Below, piece by piece: positions 11,983 through 23,897 of a DNA stretch of 64,000 nucleotides. Source of the stretch: Sesamum alatum (lineage: Eukaryota; Streptophyta; Magnoliopsida; Lamiales; Pedaliaceae). The notes under the pieces were generated by a model. That model saw only the letters and a program-made list of their open reading frames with translations. It searched no databases and was not told the origin of the DNA. How positions within the stretch are numbered: position 1 is the stretch's first letter; every line of letters begins with the position of its first letter. The position numbers were made by a program, and so were the translations under genes. The stretch spans positions 20,923,188 to 20,987,187 of the forward strand of contig JACGWO010000012.1 of the NCBI GenBank assembly GCA_034509735.1, in the 5' to 3' direction.

Positions 11983-13500
11983 TAATAGTATAGATATAGA
12001 TAAAGATAGTCTAAAAACCCTCTTCTCTTTACACCAAATTATTATAATATCAAAATTGTCCTTCGGGCTTCAACTTCCAACTCATGCTGAATTAACTACT
12101 TAATCAAGTTTCTTTATAAAATTAATTCCATGCAATTATATGCACTCAAAAATTAAATTTACTCCCATTTTGTTTAAGTTTATTGTTAACTAAAATAGAA
12201 ATAGTATATTAGTAGTGGCATGTATATATAATCATTGTTATCAATGTAACATATATTGTACAACATTTCAATTTTTAATTTAATTTAAATAAAATATGTA
12301 TTGATAATTAAGGCCTTTTTTATATTAATATTATAAAAATAAATAAAAATTGCAACTATACCTCGAATTGAGGTATAGTTGCAAACCGAGTTTACAAAAT
12401 TTTCCATGCATGCATGGTTTTTTCTTTTTGTTTTTTTAAAATTTTCTAATTCGTTTTTATGTTTTATTATATATTAATATTTAATTAATATATAATTAAT
12501 ATTAATATTAGTAAAATATAATTTTATAATTATTATTTAATAATATATTAATTATTTTATTATATAAATATAATTAAGTTCTTAATTATTAAAAAATATA
12601 TTTATTAATTAAATATGACCTATAGTATTACATTGTGTAAAAAATATATATATTACAAAGTTAGCGATAATTATAAATTATAATTTTGCACCAGTTTCAT
12701 AAGTAATCTTGATTTTTTTGTCTTTTCAATATATTTTATATATCAATCTTTTTATAAAAAAAAATGTAAATCCAACATTTTATTAAATAATCATTTTGTA
12801 TATACTTATACATATTTTGTCTATTTATAAAAAAGAATTATGCACGTACACAAAATATGCCACATATTGCTAGTTACAAGAATATGGGTTTACGAGAACA
12901 TGAGAATTGATTTTAGTGATATTGATTTATAAAATGAATTTTGTACAGTAAGTGGAATATTGTGTTATTAGTATATTACTGTATTATGTGTCCCAACTTA
13001 CAATTACAATAATCATCAATAATGTATTACTAATAATCCATACTTTGACTACCATTTAAAAGAAAATGGTTTGAACTAAAACTTATACTAGTTTGAATTT
13101 TTTTTCATTTTATTTCAAATTGTTGTTCATCATGTGTTTACTTAATATGCATATGGTTTGTGTATAAAATATTCTTTTGAAATATATAGATTATGTGTGT
13201 ATTATTAGGTTAGGTACAGTACAAGATACGACATTAATTTAAAATAAAAAAATGTTAAGTGAAAACTTATAGTTAAAATAGATTTATTCCCTACATTATA
13301 AATAGTTGTTACTTAAAAACCATGACAAATCATGTTATCTGCCACGATCAAACAAAATCAATACAAAAATTTAAATTTTGATCATGATTAATCAACAGTT
13401 TGCCTACTTTGCTATGCGCATGATTACTCTTTAAACTATAATTAATTAAATGAATTATTTTTTGTTTGAACCTAGAGTTAGAATTTTCTAATGTTCACTA
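11983..13500. other. AT-rich intergenic DNA, no gene
   Basis: Very AT-rich sequence with no convincing coding frame. It includes one perfect inverted repeat at 12350-12384. The 5' end of the downstream LINE may lie near the right border but has no sharp mark. Confidence 0.4.
12350..12384. repeat. Perfect inverted repeat, 15-bp arms
   Basis: TTGCAACTATACCTC at 12350-12364 is followed by the 5-nt spacer GAATT and by its exact reverse complement at 12370-12384. It is isolated in AT-rich DNA and could be the core of a foldback element or a cruciform-forming site. Confidence 0.8.
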
Positions 13501-13846
13501 ACAATTCCGTTGTTAGTTTTCTCTCGTAATGAGTCCTCTTCAGAGAAGTTTTTTCCTTAGCATTGAGGTTGACTTTCCCTTTCTTTTTCCCTCCTTCCCT
13601 CTTTACAATATCTTTTCCTTTTTTCTCTTGTTGTCACTGTTTCGAGGAGTTCACCGGCTTCATCATCGGCGCTGCTACGATCACTCCATTGCTACCGTCT
13701 CCCTGAACTTTTTGTGGTTTTGGTACTTTCCACTCTCGTCTGGTCCACTGTTTCTTTCTCTATCACCACCCCACCCATGTGCTTTTGCATTTTCGTTTTG
13801 TTGTTTGTGGTTTGTGCAGGTTTTTAGACATTCCAGTGTTTCCACC

Positions 13847-15253
13847 ATGGCGAGTACTTCGAGTCCGACGGCCAATATTGATTCGGATCTTAAACGACTT
13901 AGTGATTCCCTTACTTTAACTGAAGATGAGGAAGCTGGTTTTATGATACCATTGGGTGTATGGCATGCAAATCCTGTGATCCTGGGTTTTTTGGTGGTTG
14001 GCCATCTTCCCTCAAACCGATCTTTTCATCCCGATGCTCTTCAATCAACCTTATTGCCATCTTTAAACCCTATTTGTGGAATGGATTTTAAGATGCTAGA
14101 GGGAGACCATTTTCTACTTAAGTTCTTTCACGCTCTTGATCGGCAAAGGGTTCTGACTAGTTATCCATAGGTGTTCGACAAAAATTTACTCATCCTGGCC
14201 CCTTTCGAAGCTAATTACAATCCCAACCTTGTGAATTTGGACTTCTGTGACTTCCATGTGCAAATTCATGGCCTCCCTATTGGTAAGATGACAAATGAAG
14301 TGGCTTCCTGGATTAGAAATAGGTTGGGCACGTTACGCGAAGTTGACATGGATTCGAATGGTCCGATTTGGGGTTCGTCAATCCGCATCAGAGTGGCCAT
14401 CGATGTTACGTTTCCCTTGAAGCGTGCGATGAAAATCCGGACAATGTTGGGGGATGAGCAGTTTGTGACGTTTACATATGAACGTCTACCTGCTACATAT
14501 GTGGATGCCTTGGTCATATCTCACGGGCCTGTTAACTTCAACTTTAGGAGGGTTTTGTTGATTTGGGTGAGAATCCTCTGTTTGGTGCGTGGTTGCAGGC
14601 TGACCCTCCGGTGGTCTCACAGGGTCGCCCAGTGACCTCTAATCCCATAGGTAACCCCACCTATCACCGTAAACCTTCTTTCCAATCCCGTCCTTCTCAC
14701 TCTCTTAAGCCACCGAGTGTATCTGATAAACGAGGCCCCTCCATTTTTGGCCACTTCTCCCAAACTCTGAACCCGAACCCCCCTCCTCAACCTCCCATGA
14801 ACCCACTTCCCCACCCCCATCAGTCATCCATCAACCACCACTGCCTTCTACCCAACAACCTGTTGACGCTAATCCCTGTCTATCATCACCAAACCCTACC
14901 ACTTCCCCCCCATCCATGCAATGACCCAGCCGTTACCCCAGGATGATCCAACCTATCTGCCTGAACAAACTCTCCCACCAACTCTTCTTAACCCTACTCA
15001 AACACACACTAATACCCACCAGGCGAAACCTCGGAAACAGACTTTGTCCACTCGGAAAGAAACAACCCCCAAGCAAAGTACCTCTACACCTACCCTTATC
15101 CTTCCACAAAAGAGACGGCTGTTTGATGAGGATTTCGGTGATGGTAAGCCTCCCTCAAAGGGTTTGTATAAAATCAGTAAGACTACATCCTTGCTAACGG
15201 GCATCACCAATTTGTCGATGGAGGCTGCGGGGCAGCCTTGCCGGGCGTTATGA
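13847..15253 (+). pseudogene. LINE ORF1 (DUF4283 / zinc-knuckle protein), broken
   Basis: The likely start is the ATG at 13847 in the context CCACCATGG (MASTSSPTANIDSDLKRLSD). The DUF4283-like region covers roughly residues 20-200 (LSLTEDEEAGF-type start, HFLLKFFH, DKNLLILAPFEANYNP, DFHVQIHGLPIGKMTNEVAS). An in-frame TAG at 14168-14170 stands where the family has Trp (the ..PWxFDK motif), so one base change explains it. A CCHC zinc knuckle is readable only after a frame change near 14500 (C-G-C-L-G-H-I-S-R-A-C). The rest is Pro/Ser/Thr-rich, as is usual for this ORF. The terminal TGA (15251-15253) overlaps the ORF2 ATG. It would bind RNA in an active element. Confidence 0.75.
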
Positions 15254-18200
15254 ATATCTTAATCTGGAACTGCCGAGAAATGGAGGGGCCCTTAGACAGT
15301 TCGTACACTCGGAACCTTCATCCGGGAATATCGCCCCGCCTTGATTTTTTTGGTGGAAACCAAGTGTACATTAAGCCGATTGGATACTCTAAAGCGTAAG
15401 TTTGATATGTTTAGATTCGGTGTCAATTCAGTGGGAAAGAGTGGTGGTCTTATGATTCTTTGGGATAGAAATGTGGATGTTCAGCTTCAGAATTACTCCC
15501 GGTCACATATTAACGTTTCGGTTAGACTCTTGGACGATCAGGATTGGTCGCATTTTACGGGGTTCTACGGCGAACCTGAAGCTAGCAAGAGAACGTACAC
15601 TTGGAAGTTATTATCTCGTCTCTCCACTCAATCTGATCGTCCCTGGCTCTGTGTCGGTGACTTCAACGAGGACTGGACCAATAAAAAAAATGGGCGAGCC
15701 GGCTCGACCGTTGTGGCAAATTCAAAATTTTCGTAATGCACTCGCTGATTGTGGTTTATCAGATATCGGCCATTGCGGATCACCATTCATGTGGACTAAC
15801 AAGCACCCTCACCCTCATACCGTGAATGAACGCTTAGATCGTGCATGTGCTAATAAGAAGTGGACCATTCTCTACCCTGATGTCTCAGTTACGCATCTCG
15901 TGGCCGATTGCTCAGATCATGCGCCCCTGCTCATCCGTCTCAGTCAGCCACCTAAGGTAATTGCTAGTAGATTTCAGCCCACCAGGTTTGAAGCGGCATG
16001 GATTCAGTCTGACGAATGTGAAGGAGTAATCCGAAACAGCTGGAGAAACGGTATACAAACAGGGAGCCAATTCCTTCTATCACATAAAATCGAGAGCTGC
16101 AAGCTGAGACTTCTCACGTGGAGCAAAAGAGTTTTCCGAAGGGACAAGGAGACTTTGGAGAAGCTGGAACAGAAGCTAAGATTTCTGTAAACCGGGACCA
16201 TCATGCAAGAAACAACGGCGGAGGCTTCGGACATTCGATGGAAACTTGAAAATCTGGCAGCGCATAAGGAAACTTTTTGGAAATAATGGGGGAAAGTGTT
16301 GTGGTTAAAAGAAGGTGATCTTAATACGCGTTATTTCCACCAAAGAGCCAGTCAGCGGTTTCGGACAAATTCGATCCTTAAACTCAGAAATTCGGATGGC
16401 TCTTGGGCTCATACAGAGGAGAACATTCAACAGTCCATTATTGCATACTTTGAAGGGGTTTTCCGCTCAAGTCGCCCGAATCCGGTTAATATTGCCCGCG
16501 GGACTGCGTCGTTGCGATGGGTGGTTGACTCGGACATGGCTGAGGACCTTGTACAGCCATACACGGCGGACGAAGTGACAAAAGCCCTCTTTCAGATAGT
16601 CCGACTGAAATCCCCTGGACCAGACGATATGTCCCCCATTTTCTTCCAAAAATTTTGGAATATTGTCAGTGTTGATGTTATCTATTGTGTCCTGCGTTTA
16701 CTCAATTGTTTTGTTATGCCTCCTAAGTTGAATTACACTAATATTGTCCTGATCCCAAAGTGTAAGAACCCTAAATCCCTTAATCAGTTTCATCCTTTAA
16801 GTCTTTGCAATGTTGTTTACAGAATTGCTTCCAAAACCGTTGCTAATCGATTAAAAACCATCTTGGACCGCATCATCTCGCCTACACAATCTGCTTTTGT
16901 CCCCGGACGCTTAATTACTGATAACATTCTTCTTGCGTTCGAAGTTAATCATTTTATAAATACTAAGACCACAGGGAGACAGGAACTCATGGCTTTGAAG
17001 CTCGATGTTAGCAAAGCTTATGATAAGGTTGAATGGGCGTTTTTGGAACAGGTTCTTTCTAAACTTGGCTTCCCTTCCCCCTTTACTCGCCTTATTATGC
17101 TCTTTGTTACATCGGTCTCATATTCTTTCATGCTCAATGGTCATCAACTTGGGTCACTTATCCCACAGAGGGGGATCTGTCAAGGGACCCCCTTATCCCC
17201 GTATCTTTTTCTCTTGTGCACAAAATCTTTTAGCTTGTTACTACGAACTGCTGAAGCTAATAATCTGATTAGAGGCATTTCTATTTGTCGTGGGGCTCCT
17301 TGTATTTCACATCTCCTCTTTGCAGATAACATACTGATTTTTTCTCAAGCTTCAGTTGAAAGTGCCTGAAATATCAAGGCAGTGTTAGAAACTTATCGAC
17401 TTGCTTCAGGCCAAGAGATAAATTTCAACAAATCCTCGGTGGCTTTTAGTAAAAATACGAATATCTCAATGCGACAAATGGTGGGACAGGAGCTCCAAGT
17501 TCGAAAGGAGAATAAACTTGAGCTCTACCTCAGCCTTCCGTCTAGAGCAGCCAGATCCAAGAAGAAGCTTTTTTCAAATGTTGGGCTAGGATTAATGGTA
17601 GGGGTGTTCAATCAAACCGCCGGGTCGCCCCAACCGACCGGCCCAACCCAAACCGCACCGCAATTAGCGGGCTAAGGGTGGGTTGGGTTGGTATTGGGCT
17701 AATAAAAAAAAAAAAAGACCGCAATTTAGCAATTGTTTGGTTTCATATTTATGTGGACCGCATAGACCGTGCTCGACAGCAATAATAGTGATAATTGAAA
17801 AAAAATTTATAATTCTTTATAAATATATATAAGTTTGATACTATATAAATTAATATTCAAGATAATAATAACAATTATGATATTTTTTATTGGTATTGAT
17901 AATATATGTATAAATTAATACATATATAAATGAAATCAATTGTTCAACTAATTCTTGGTTATAGATACTTTTTTATATTTTTTTATACAAATAATAAATG
18001 CAAAAACTTAAAATAGCTTACATCATCATATTGTTGTAATATATTTTATATTCATCTTAATATCTTATTTTATTTTAAATAATATAATATCTCAAATCTT
18101 TGCATTTCTGCTTATTGTGTTCCAACTAAACTATACAAAAAAGAAAAAAAAAAAAAAAAGAACAAAAGAACATAACATTATATATTCCTACAAGTAAATT

Positions 18201-20664
18201 AAGTTAGTATACACATGTTTTTAGTGATTTAAATTTTATAAATAATTGATTAATAAAAATATGTAAATTATCATTATATTTCCAATTTATAGTGTTAATC
18301 TTTATTTAATTTCTCAAATTATCTTATTGATTCCATTAAAAACTAAAAATCTTCTTTTATTATTAAACTCATAAAATATTGTCTCCACTTCCTTTGTGGT
18401 AAATTAGTATAATATGTATGTATGATATAATAATATATTATCATTGTATAATAATAATTTATTATATAAATAGATACTTTTTCTAATAATCAAAACTTAA
18501 GAAATGAAAAATAGATAAGAGAGGAAAACAAAGAGTCTTCGAAGTTCAAACTCTTCAATGCCTTGTGACTTTTATTTTGTAAAATGTTATTTGAAACTTG
18601 AGAGAGAATGTATAATGAATGTTATTAATTTATTTAGTATGTAGAATTTTATTTGTGACTTTAAAATATATATCTTGAAATTACAAATTTGTATTTAGAA
18701 TAGTTGAACTTTATTTTTTTTCTTTTTATTATTGTATAGGTGATTGATTTTATACTAAAGACCACAAAAACCGCCCCAACCCGCCCTAACCCAATAAGAC
18801 CGCAAAGTACAATTTTGATGATTGTTGGGCTGGGCTTGGGCTAAACTTTTCAAAAATCGCAAACATCGGGTTGGGCCGAAAAATTACCTAAATTGACCCA
18901 ACCCTCACCGCGTACACTCCTAATTAATGGTTGGAATGAAAAAAACTCTCTCCCAAGCAGGTAAGGAAATTCTTACAAAGTCATTTATCCAGGCTATTCC
19001 TTCGTATGCTATGGGGTGTTTCAGGTTGCCAACCACTTTCTTGGGCGAAATTAGTAGCATGTCTTCACAATTTTGGTGGAATAACCGGGGTAAGAATAAG
19101 ATCCATTGGATCTCATGGCATAAGCTTTGCGCTAGTAAACTTCACGGTGGCATGGGTTTCCGGGAGCTAATAGTTTCAACCTCACTATGCTTGCTAAACA
19201 ACTCTGGTGAATCCTCCAACAACCCAATAGGTTCCTATCCTGAGTTCTCAAGGCAAGGTATTTTCGTGATTGTAGTATCCTTGAGGCATCTGTCGGTATA
19301 CGCCCATCATTCACTTGGCGGAGTCTTATGTCAGCACATCGGGTGTTCACTGTAGGGTGCCGATGGCGTGTGGGTTCAAGGACTTCTATCCGAGTTTGGT
19401 CAGACCCGTGGCTTCCTTGCCCAGTCACCTTTTGACCAATCACGAATCAGGCGCCCCAGTTCGAGGATCTTCTTGTGGTAAATCTGATTGATCAGGATAC
19501 AAAGGGCTGGAACATGGCAATGGTTCATGAGTTGTTTTGGCCGATGGATAGTTTGATTATCCTCAGTATCCCGTTGAACAGGCTGGAGTTTAATGACCAA
19601 ATTGTGTGGCACTACACTAAGACTGGGATCTTTAGCGTGCGGAGCGCATATCATTTGGCTTGTTCCCTTAACAAATTTGTTGGCCAAAGTAACCCAGGAC
19701 AACCTCAATCGTGGTCGAGAGTGTTGTGGCAAGCCAAACTCCCGAACAAGATCAGAGTTTTTGTTTGGCGGGCTTGCTCTAATGCACTATCAACTGCTGT
19801 GAACCTTCGTAAGTGATTGTCAACGGAACAATTATGTTGCCCCCTTTGTTTGGATGAAGAGGAGGACATTGCTCATGTCCTCTTCCGCTGCCCCTTTGCG
19901 AGACAGGTCTGGAGCCTCTCCAACCTTAGATCCGACATTATTTATTCCAATACCGACGACTTTTTGACTTGGGCCACAGGTATTGCTGCTTCGCTGGATA
20001 ACAGAGACATTTGTTTTTTCCTTACACTTTGTTGAAGCTTGTGGTGGTGTAGGAATCAGACACTTGTGGAGGAAACAACTCTTCTCCCTGATCAAGTGAT
20101 CAGGTTCGTCACACAATACCTTGAAGCCTTCCTATGCCAGAACCGTGCAGCTGAGTTATGCCCTGCTGAGTCCCGGTCAACCTATTGGTGTTGTCCACCA
20201 CAATGAACTATTAAACTCAACTATGATGGAGCCACATTCGATGGTGGACAGGAATTCGGCATGGGGATTATTGCAAGAGATGAAAGGGTGTTTGCATGGC
20301 CTGGGCAGCTCAACGAATTCCTTGGGGAGCGGATGGGAAGATAGTTGAGGCCTGTGCAGCTCGACTCGCTGCGGAGCTGGCCTTGAGGATAGGATGGCGA
20401 GACGTTGCTATTGAATCAGACTATGCGAACCTCATCTCAAAACTTCGTGCTGCTTCTCCAGATTTTTCTGGCATTGGCCCCATTGTGGCGGGCATTCTTC
20501 ATTTAGTTTCATACTTCAATTCTTGTTGCTTTAGTCTGATTAAACGAGATTGTAATAAAGTAGCACATGTCTTAGCTAAATGTGCAGTGGGCTCACTGGA
20601 GGGTACTTCAAACCTTCCACGTGAAGTGGCTTCTCTGGCCATTTCTGACCTTCAATTTTCTTGA
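15250..20664 (+). pseudogene. LINE ORF2 (endonuclease-reverse transcriptase-RNase H), broken
   Basis: Translation would begin at ATG 15250 (MNILIWNCR), overlapping the ORF1 stop as ATGA. Endonuclease signatures are IFLVETKC, LCVGDFNE and CSDHAPLL. Reverse transcriptase signatures at 16296-17369 are SPGPDDMSP, FVPGRLITDN, LKLDVSKAYDKVEW and QRGICQGTPLSPYLF. The catalytic FADD box reads FADN, and GDPLSPY has become GTPLSPY. After the hAT insert, the coding resumes with LSQAGKEILTKSFIQAIPSY, then a zf-RVT domain (FSVRSAYHLA, CPLCLDEEEDIAHVLFRCP, near 19640-19910) and an RNase H-like end (IKRDCNKVAHVLAK, near 20540-20580). At least five frameshifts or stops (for example near 15290, 15700, 16190, 17367, 19815) disrupt it. 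Confidence 0.85.
17599..18922. mobile_element. Non-autonomous hAT element inserted in the LINE
   Basis: The 1,324-bp element is flanked by the perfect 8-bp duplication ATTAATGG (17591-17598 and 18923-18930), the size typical of hAT transposons. Terminal inverted repeats begin TAGGGGTGTTCA on the left and TAGGAGTGTACG on the right (reverse complement). GC-richer subterminal regions rich in GGGTTGGG/CCCAACCC motifs lie inside both ends. The middle is AT-rich with no transposase frame. Removing it rejoins the LINE ORF2 sequence. Confidence 0.9.
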
Positions 20665-20720
20665 ATGAAATTCTTGCATTCCCTCTCTCTCTCTCTCAAA
20701 AAAAAAAAAAAAAAAAAAAC

Positions 20721-23378
20721 CCCTCCCCCCAAAAAAAGCCCCAAATCAATCTTCCACAAATAGTTATTTTAAATAATTTATTATTCATATATTAGTTTTT
20801 TATTTATTAATGATGCCCCAAATTATGCACCGCACATGGAAGAATTGATAATGGCAGAATGACTGTGATGGTAGGTGTAATGTACCAAGGCCATGTTTAC
20901 TATTGTCTATTGGATTATTCCATACAATACAAATTCCACTACTAAATGCCGTATTGCTTTGTTCAAGACTTCTTCACCACTTGTTTACTCTTTTATACTA
21001 GTTTGTACAATATGGGGGACAATGTAATAAACTGCTTTATTGAATTGAATTGCTTATCGTATTAAATCGAGAATTACTAAATTGCCCTTGTCTTCACTGT
21101 AGCATGTCAGCTGTCAAACCATATGTGCAAGACAATCTACTAGTGACATCTTGGACCTCATCTTCAATCTCCTTGGCCGAGTTTCGAAAGCCATTGCCCT
21201 GCAGATTTTTCTCTCGTGCTCCCATTTTTGCCCGGATCCCTTTATACAAAAGGGTACACAGTGTCGCTTTCTCCTGACGAAAGGGCCAACACAAAGATCG
21301 GCTGGCAACATAGGTACTTCTCTTCGCTCCTCAATTTTTAAAGTCTTTCTATTCCCACAAATTCTTTCTTCTTTGTATATTAGCAATTCGATTCCATATT
21401 TTATTCTGTGTTTAATACTTGCTCTTATGTGTCATGGCTTGGTCTCTTGGGTATGAGGTGTTATGGGTGTAATATACAACCCCCACTCAATTCCACAACT
21501 TTTAGACTAATGTTTTTGTATAGGTGTAACAAATTATCTTCATTGGTGAACCTTTACAAACAGCATAAGGAATATGTTAGTACAATCCCGAAGGCTAAAC
21601 GGAATAGCACATTCTGGTGTGAAATAAAATCGAATCCATAGATGTTCAAAAATCACTGGATATGTGTAAAGCGCGAGCTCAAGTGACATTACGAAGGCTC
21701 GGGATATGCAAACATGTCTGGTTTTCAACCTATAATCGTAGTTACAGATAACACACACCTGCCTATCTCCTGTTCACTCTCAACACATTGCAAGCAGCGA
21801 TGCTGACCTGAGATGACCCCTAGAATAGAAAATAACATTTAACCCTTAGTAATACCGATGAAATTTTGTTAAGAATGGACGAACTTAATTATAGAAAAAT
21901 AGACGAAGAAAGGGTGAGTCCTGGAGAAGACAACAATGGACGAGTGGGGCAACTGGGTCTTTTATTGATACCTAATCTACACCTGCTTCTGACATAACAT
22001 TAATGGATGGTTGAGTGCAATTTTAACTAAAAACATAGGCAAACAAGACATTGGTCCAGGTGCAATGAGGGACAAAAAAAGGAAAGCAAACTTAGTAGCA
22101 AATTTGATTGGGTCCACAGATTATTAATACCACATCACAACCCATATTGTTGTAGGAGAAATAGTACAGACGTGTAGCGGGCCTTATGGTTAGTACCGGG
22201 CCAACACTTTTGCTATTAAACAGCCGATTGGGGTATATTAACTTGGATATCCAAGTTAATATAACCTAGTAAATATGGCCCAAGGGTAAAATGTGGCATC
22301 TGGTAAATTATTAACAACCTTAAAGTTGACTAATGGATATGGAAAGTGAGCTGACTTTAACAAAATAAATGAGTTTTTTTGCCTATTTAGCAAACACGGA
22401 GGGGTTTTTTGCGGGTAAAATAAAATATATGAGGTATTTTTTTGCAATTAACCCTAAATTTTAAGGCCTCCTCTCCCTAACGATGTACATTTTTAGGACA
22501 AAATCATAAAGTGAATACAAAATCAGAGTGGATAATATCTCGCGCAACGTGACACCAATTGAGTTGCAAATTGCATCATTGCTGATGATGTATGCAATTT
22601 CCCACATCAGTTGTAAATAAATAGCTTGAGTGACTTTATGTGACTTATAAGCTCCAAGGCCCCAACTTCTTCTTGGCGGGACACCTATATAGGACAAAAC
22701 TATGAAACTAATACAAAGATAGAGCCAACAATACCTTGTGCTACAAGTCAGCAATCACATCGCATGCCTCATCGATACATAATGCTACACCTTTTTTATA
22801 TACCCAAAAAAAAAAAAAAAAAGAAAAAGGAGAAAGGGTCAACTTCTTTTTTTGGTTTCTACACTTCTTTTTAATACTCAAGTCATATCATTATACATTT
22901 GTTTGGGAGTAAAAGATTAGATTGGGTTAAATTTATCAGACTATCTGAATTAAAGTAACCTAGTCATCATGAAATGTTCATTCCCAAACTCTTGATGAAA
23001 TATTCCAGTTTGATTGTTGTAGCCCTGTCAATGTACTAGATATGTAAAGAGCAATTTTCAATAAAGCATGCATATGGACTGATTTTATGTTTCTTGTGAT
23101 ATTCAAACTCGTGATAGCAGTCATTTGTCTGCATCAATTCTACATCAAGATTATGATAAAAAAAAATTAAATAGGTGGTTGGACGTGAGACAAAAGTGCA
23201 ATAATGATAACTGATGTAATTTATAAAAAGTATTAGTTAGTAAGAAATAAAACACAATACTTAGAACTAATATGATATGCGATTTCGGAGTTCAGAAATA
23301 TGTTTCAGAAAAAATCTTACAAATTAAAATAATGTACAGAAAAAATATTTTGTCGAACAAGAACAATATAATTTAATA
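20721..23378. other. Intergenic DNA, no gene recognised
   Basis: I see no credible gene here. A minus-strand frame at 21094-21294 (66 codons) has a balanced composition but matches nothing I recognise. The stretch contains a 30-bp perfect palindrome at 22234-22263, and an A-rich run near 22805. Confidence 0.4.
22234..22263. repeat. Perfect 30-bp palindrome without spacer
   Basis: Bases 22234-22263 read the same on both strands with no loop; each half is 15 bp (left half TATATTAACTTGGAT). The next base pair outward does not match. It could be the centre of an old foldback or a cruciform-forming site. Confidence 0.9.
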
Positions 23379-23840
23379 TCTATACTATTTTAAAAGAGAA
23401 CTCTATTGTTATACTAATTTTTGAATATCTAAATTTACCCTTTTTATTAATTCAGTCTGTCCCTTGAATAAGATTTGGTCATAATAGTAATTTCAGTATT
23501 TCTAATAAATTTACTAAAATACCCCTTAAACTTGCATGCACCTCAACCTTTGTCATATTTATGCTTTTGAAGGCACTATCTTAGGACAAATAACCAACCT
23601 ATCATCTATACTATTATAAAAGAAACCCGATTGTCATACCAACTTTTAAATATCTAAATTTACCTTTTTAATTCGTTCATTCCATCCCTTCAATAAAAAT
23701 TTGGTCACAATGGTAATTTCATTATTTTTATAAATTTACTAAAACACCCCTTAAACTTGCACACACCTCAACCTTTGTCACATTTTATGCTTTGAAGGCA
23801 CTATCTCGAGATTGATAACCAACCTATCAATAAAAAATAG
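23379..23840 (+). repeat. Two tandem copies of a Helitron-like 5' end unit (~226 bp)
   Basis: TCTATACTATTTTAAAAGA at 23379 and TCTATACTATTATAAAAGA at 23605 each start a ~226-bp unit with clear similarity along its length (shared blocks AAATATCTAAATTTACC-like, ATAAATTTACTAAAA, CACCTCAACCTTTGTCA, GAAGGCACTATCT, AACCAACCTATCA). Each start is preceded by A, as at Helitron 5' ends. I saw no clear CTRR terminus after the second copy, so these are probably truncated or tandem Helitron heads. Confidence 0.6.
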
Positions 23841-23897
23841 TCATTTATAATTTTTAAATATTTTTAAACACACATCGAGTGTGACGTATATTGTTGG

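Larger units (their letters stand above)
13500..20720 (+). mobile_element. L1-type LINE retrotransposon (decayed, about 5.9 kb without its insert)
   Basis: Two overlapping coding regions lie in the standard L1 order: ORF1 with a DUF4283-like domain and a broken zinc knuckle, then ORF2 with apurinic endonuclease, reverse transcriptase, zf-RVT and RNase H-like domains. The element ends after a short CT-repeat in a poly(A) tract at about 20698-20720, the expected LINE 3' end. A hAT element interrupts ORF2 at 17599-18922. Frameshifts and stops are spread through both ORFs, so it is inactive. The 5' end is a guess, since no target duplication could be matched. Confidence 0.85.

Noticed and set aside
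13529..13846. Upstream in-frame extension of LINE ORF1
   Set aside because: The sequence is low-complexity and Phe/Ser-rich; the ATG at 13847 has a good context and starts the recognisable protein.
21094..21294. Minus-strand 66-codon frame with protein-like composition
   Set aside because: No recognised motif, no splice partners, and overlapping frames of similar length exist on both strands.
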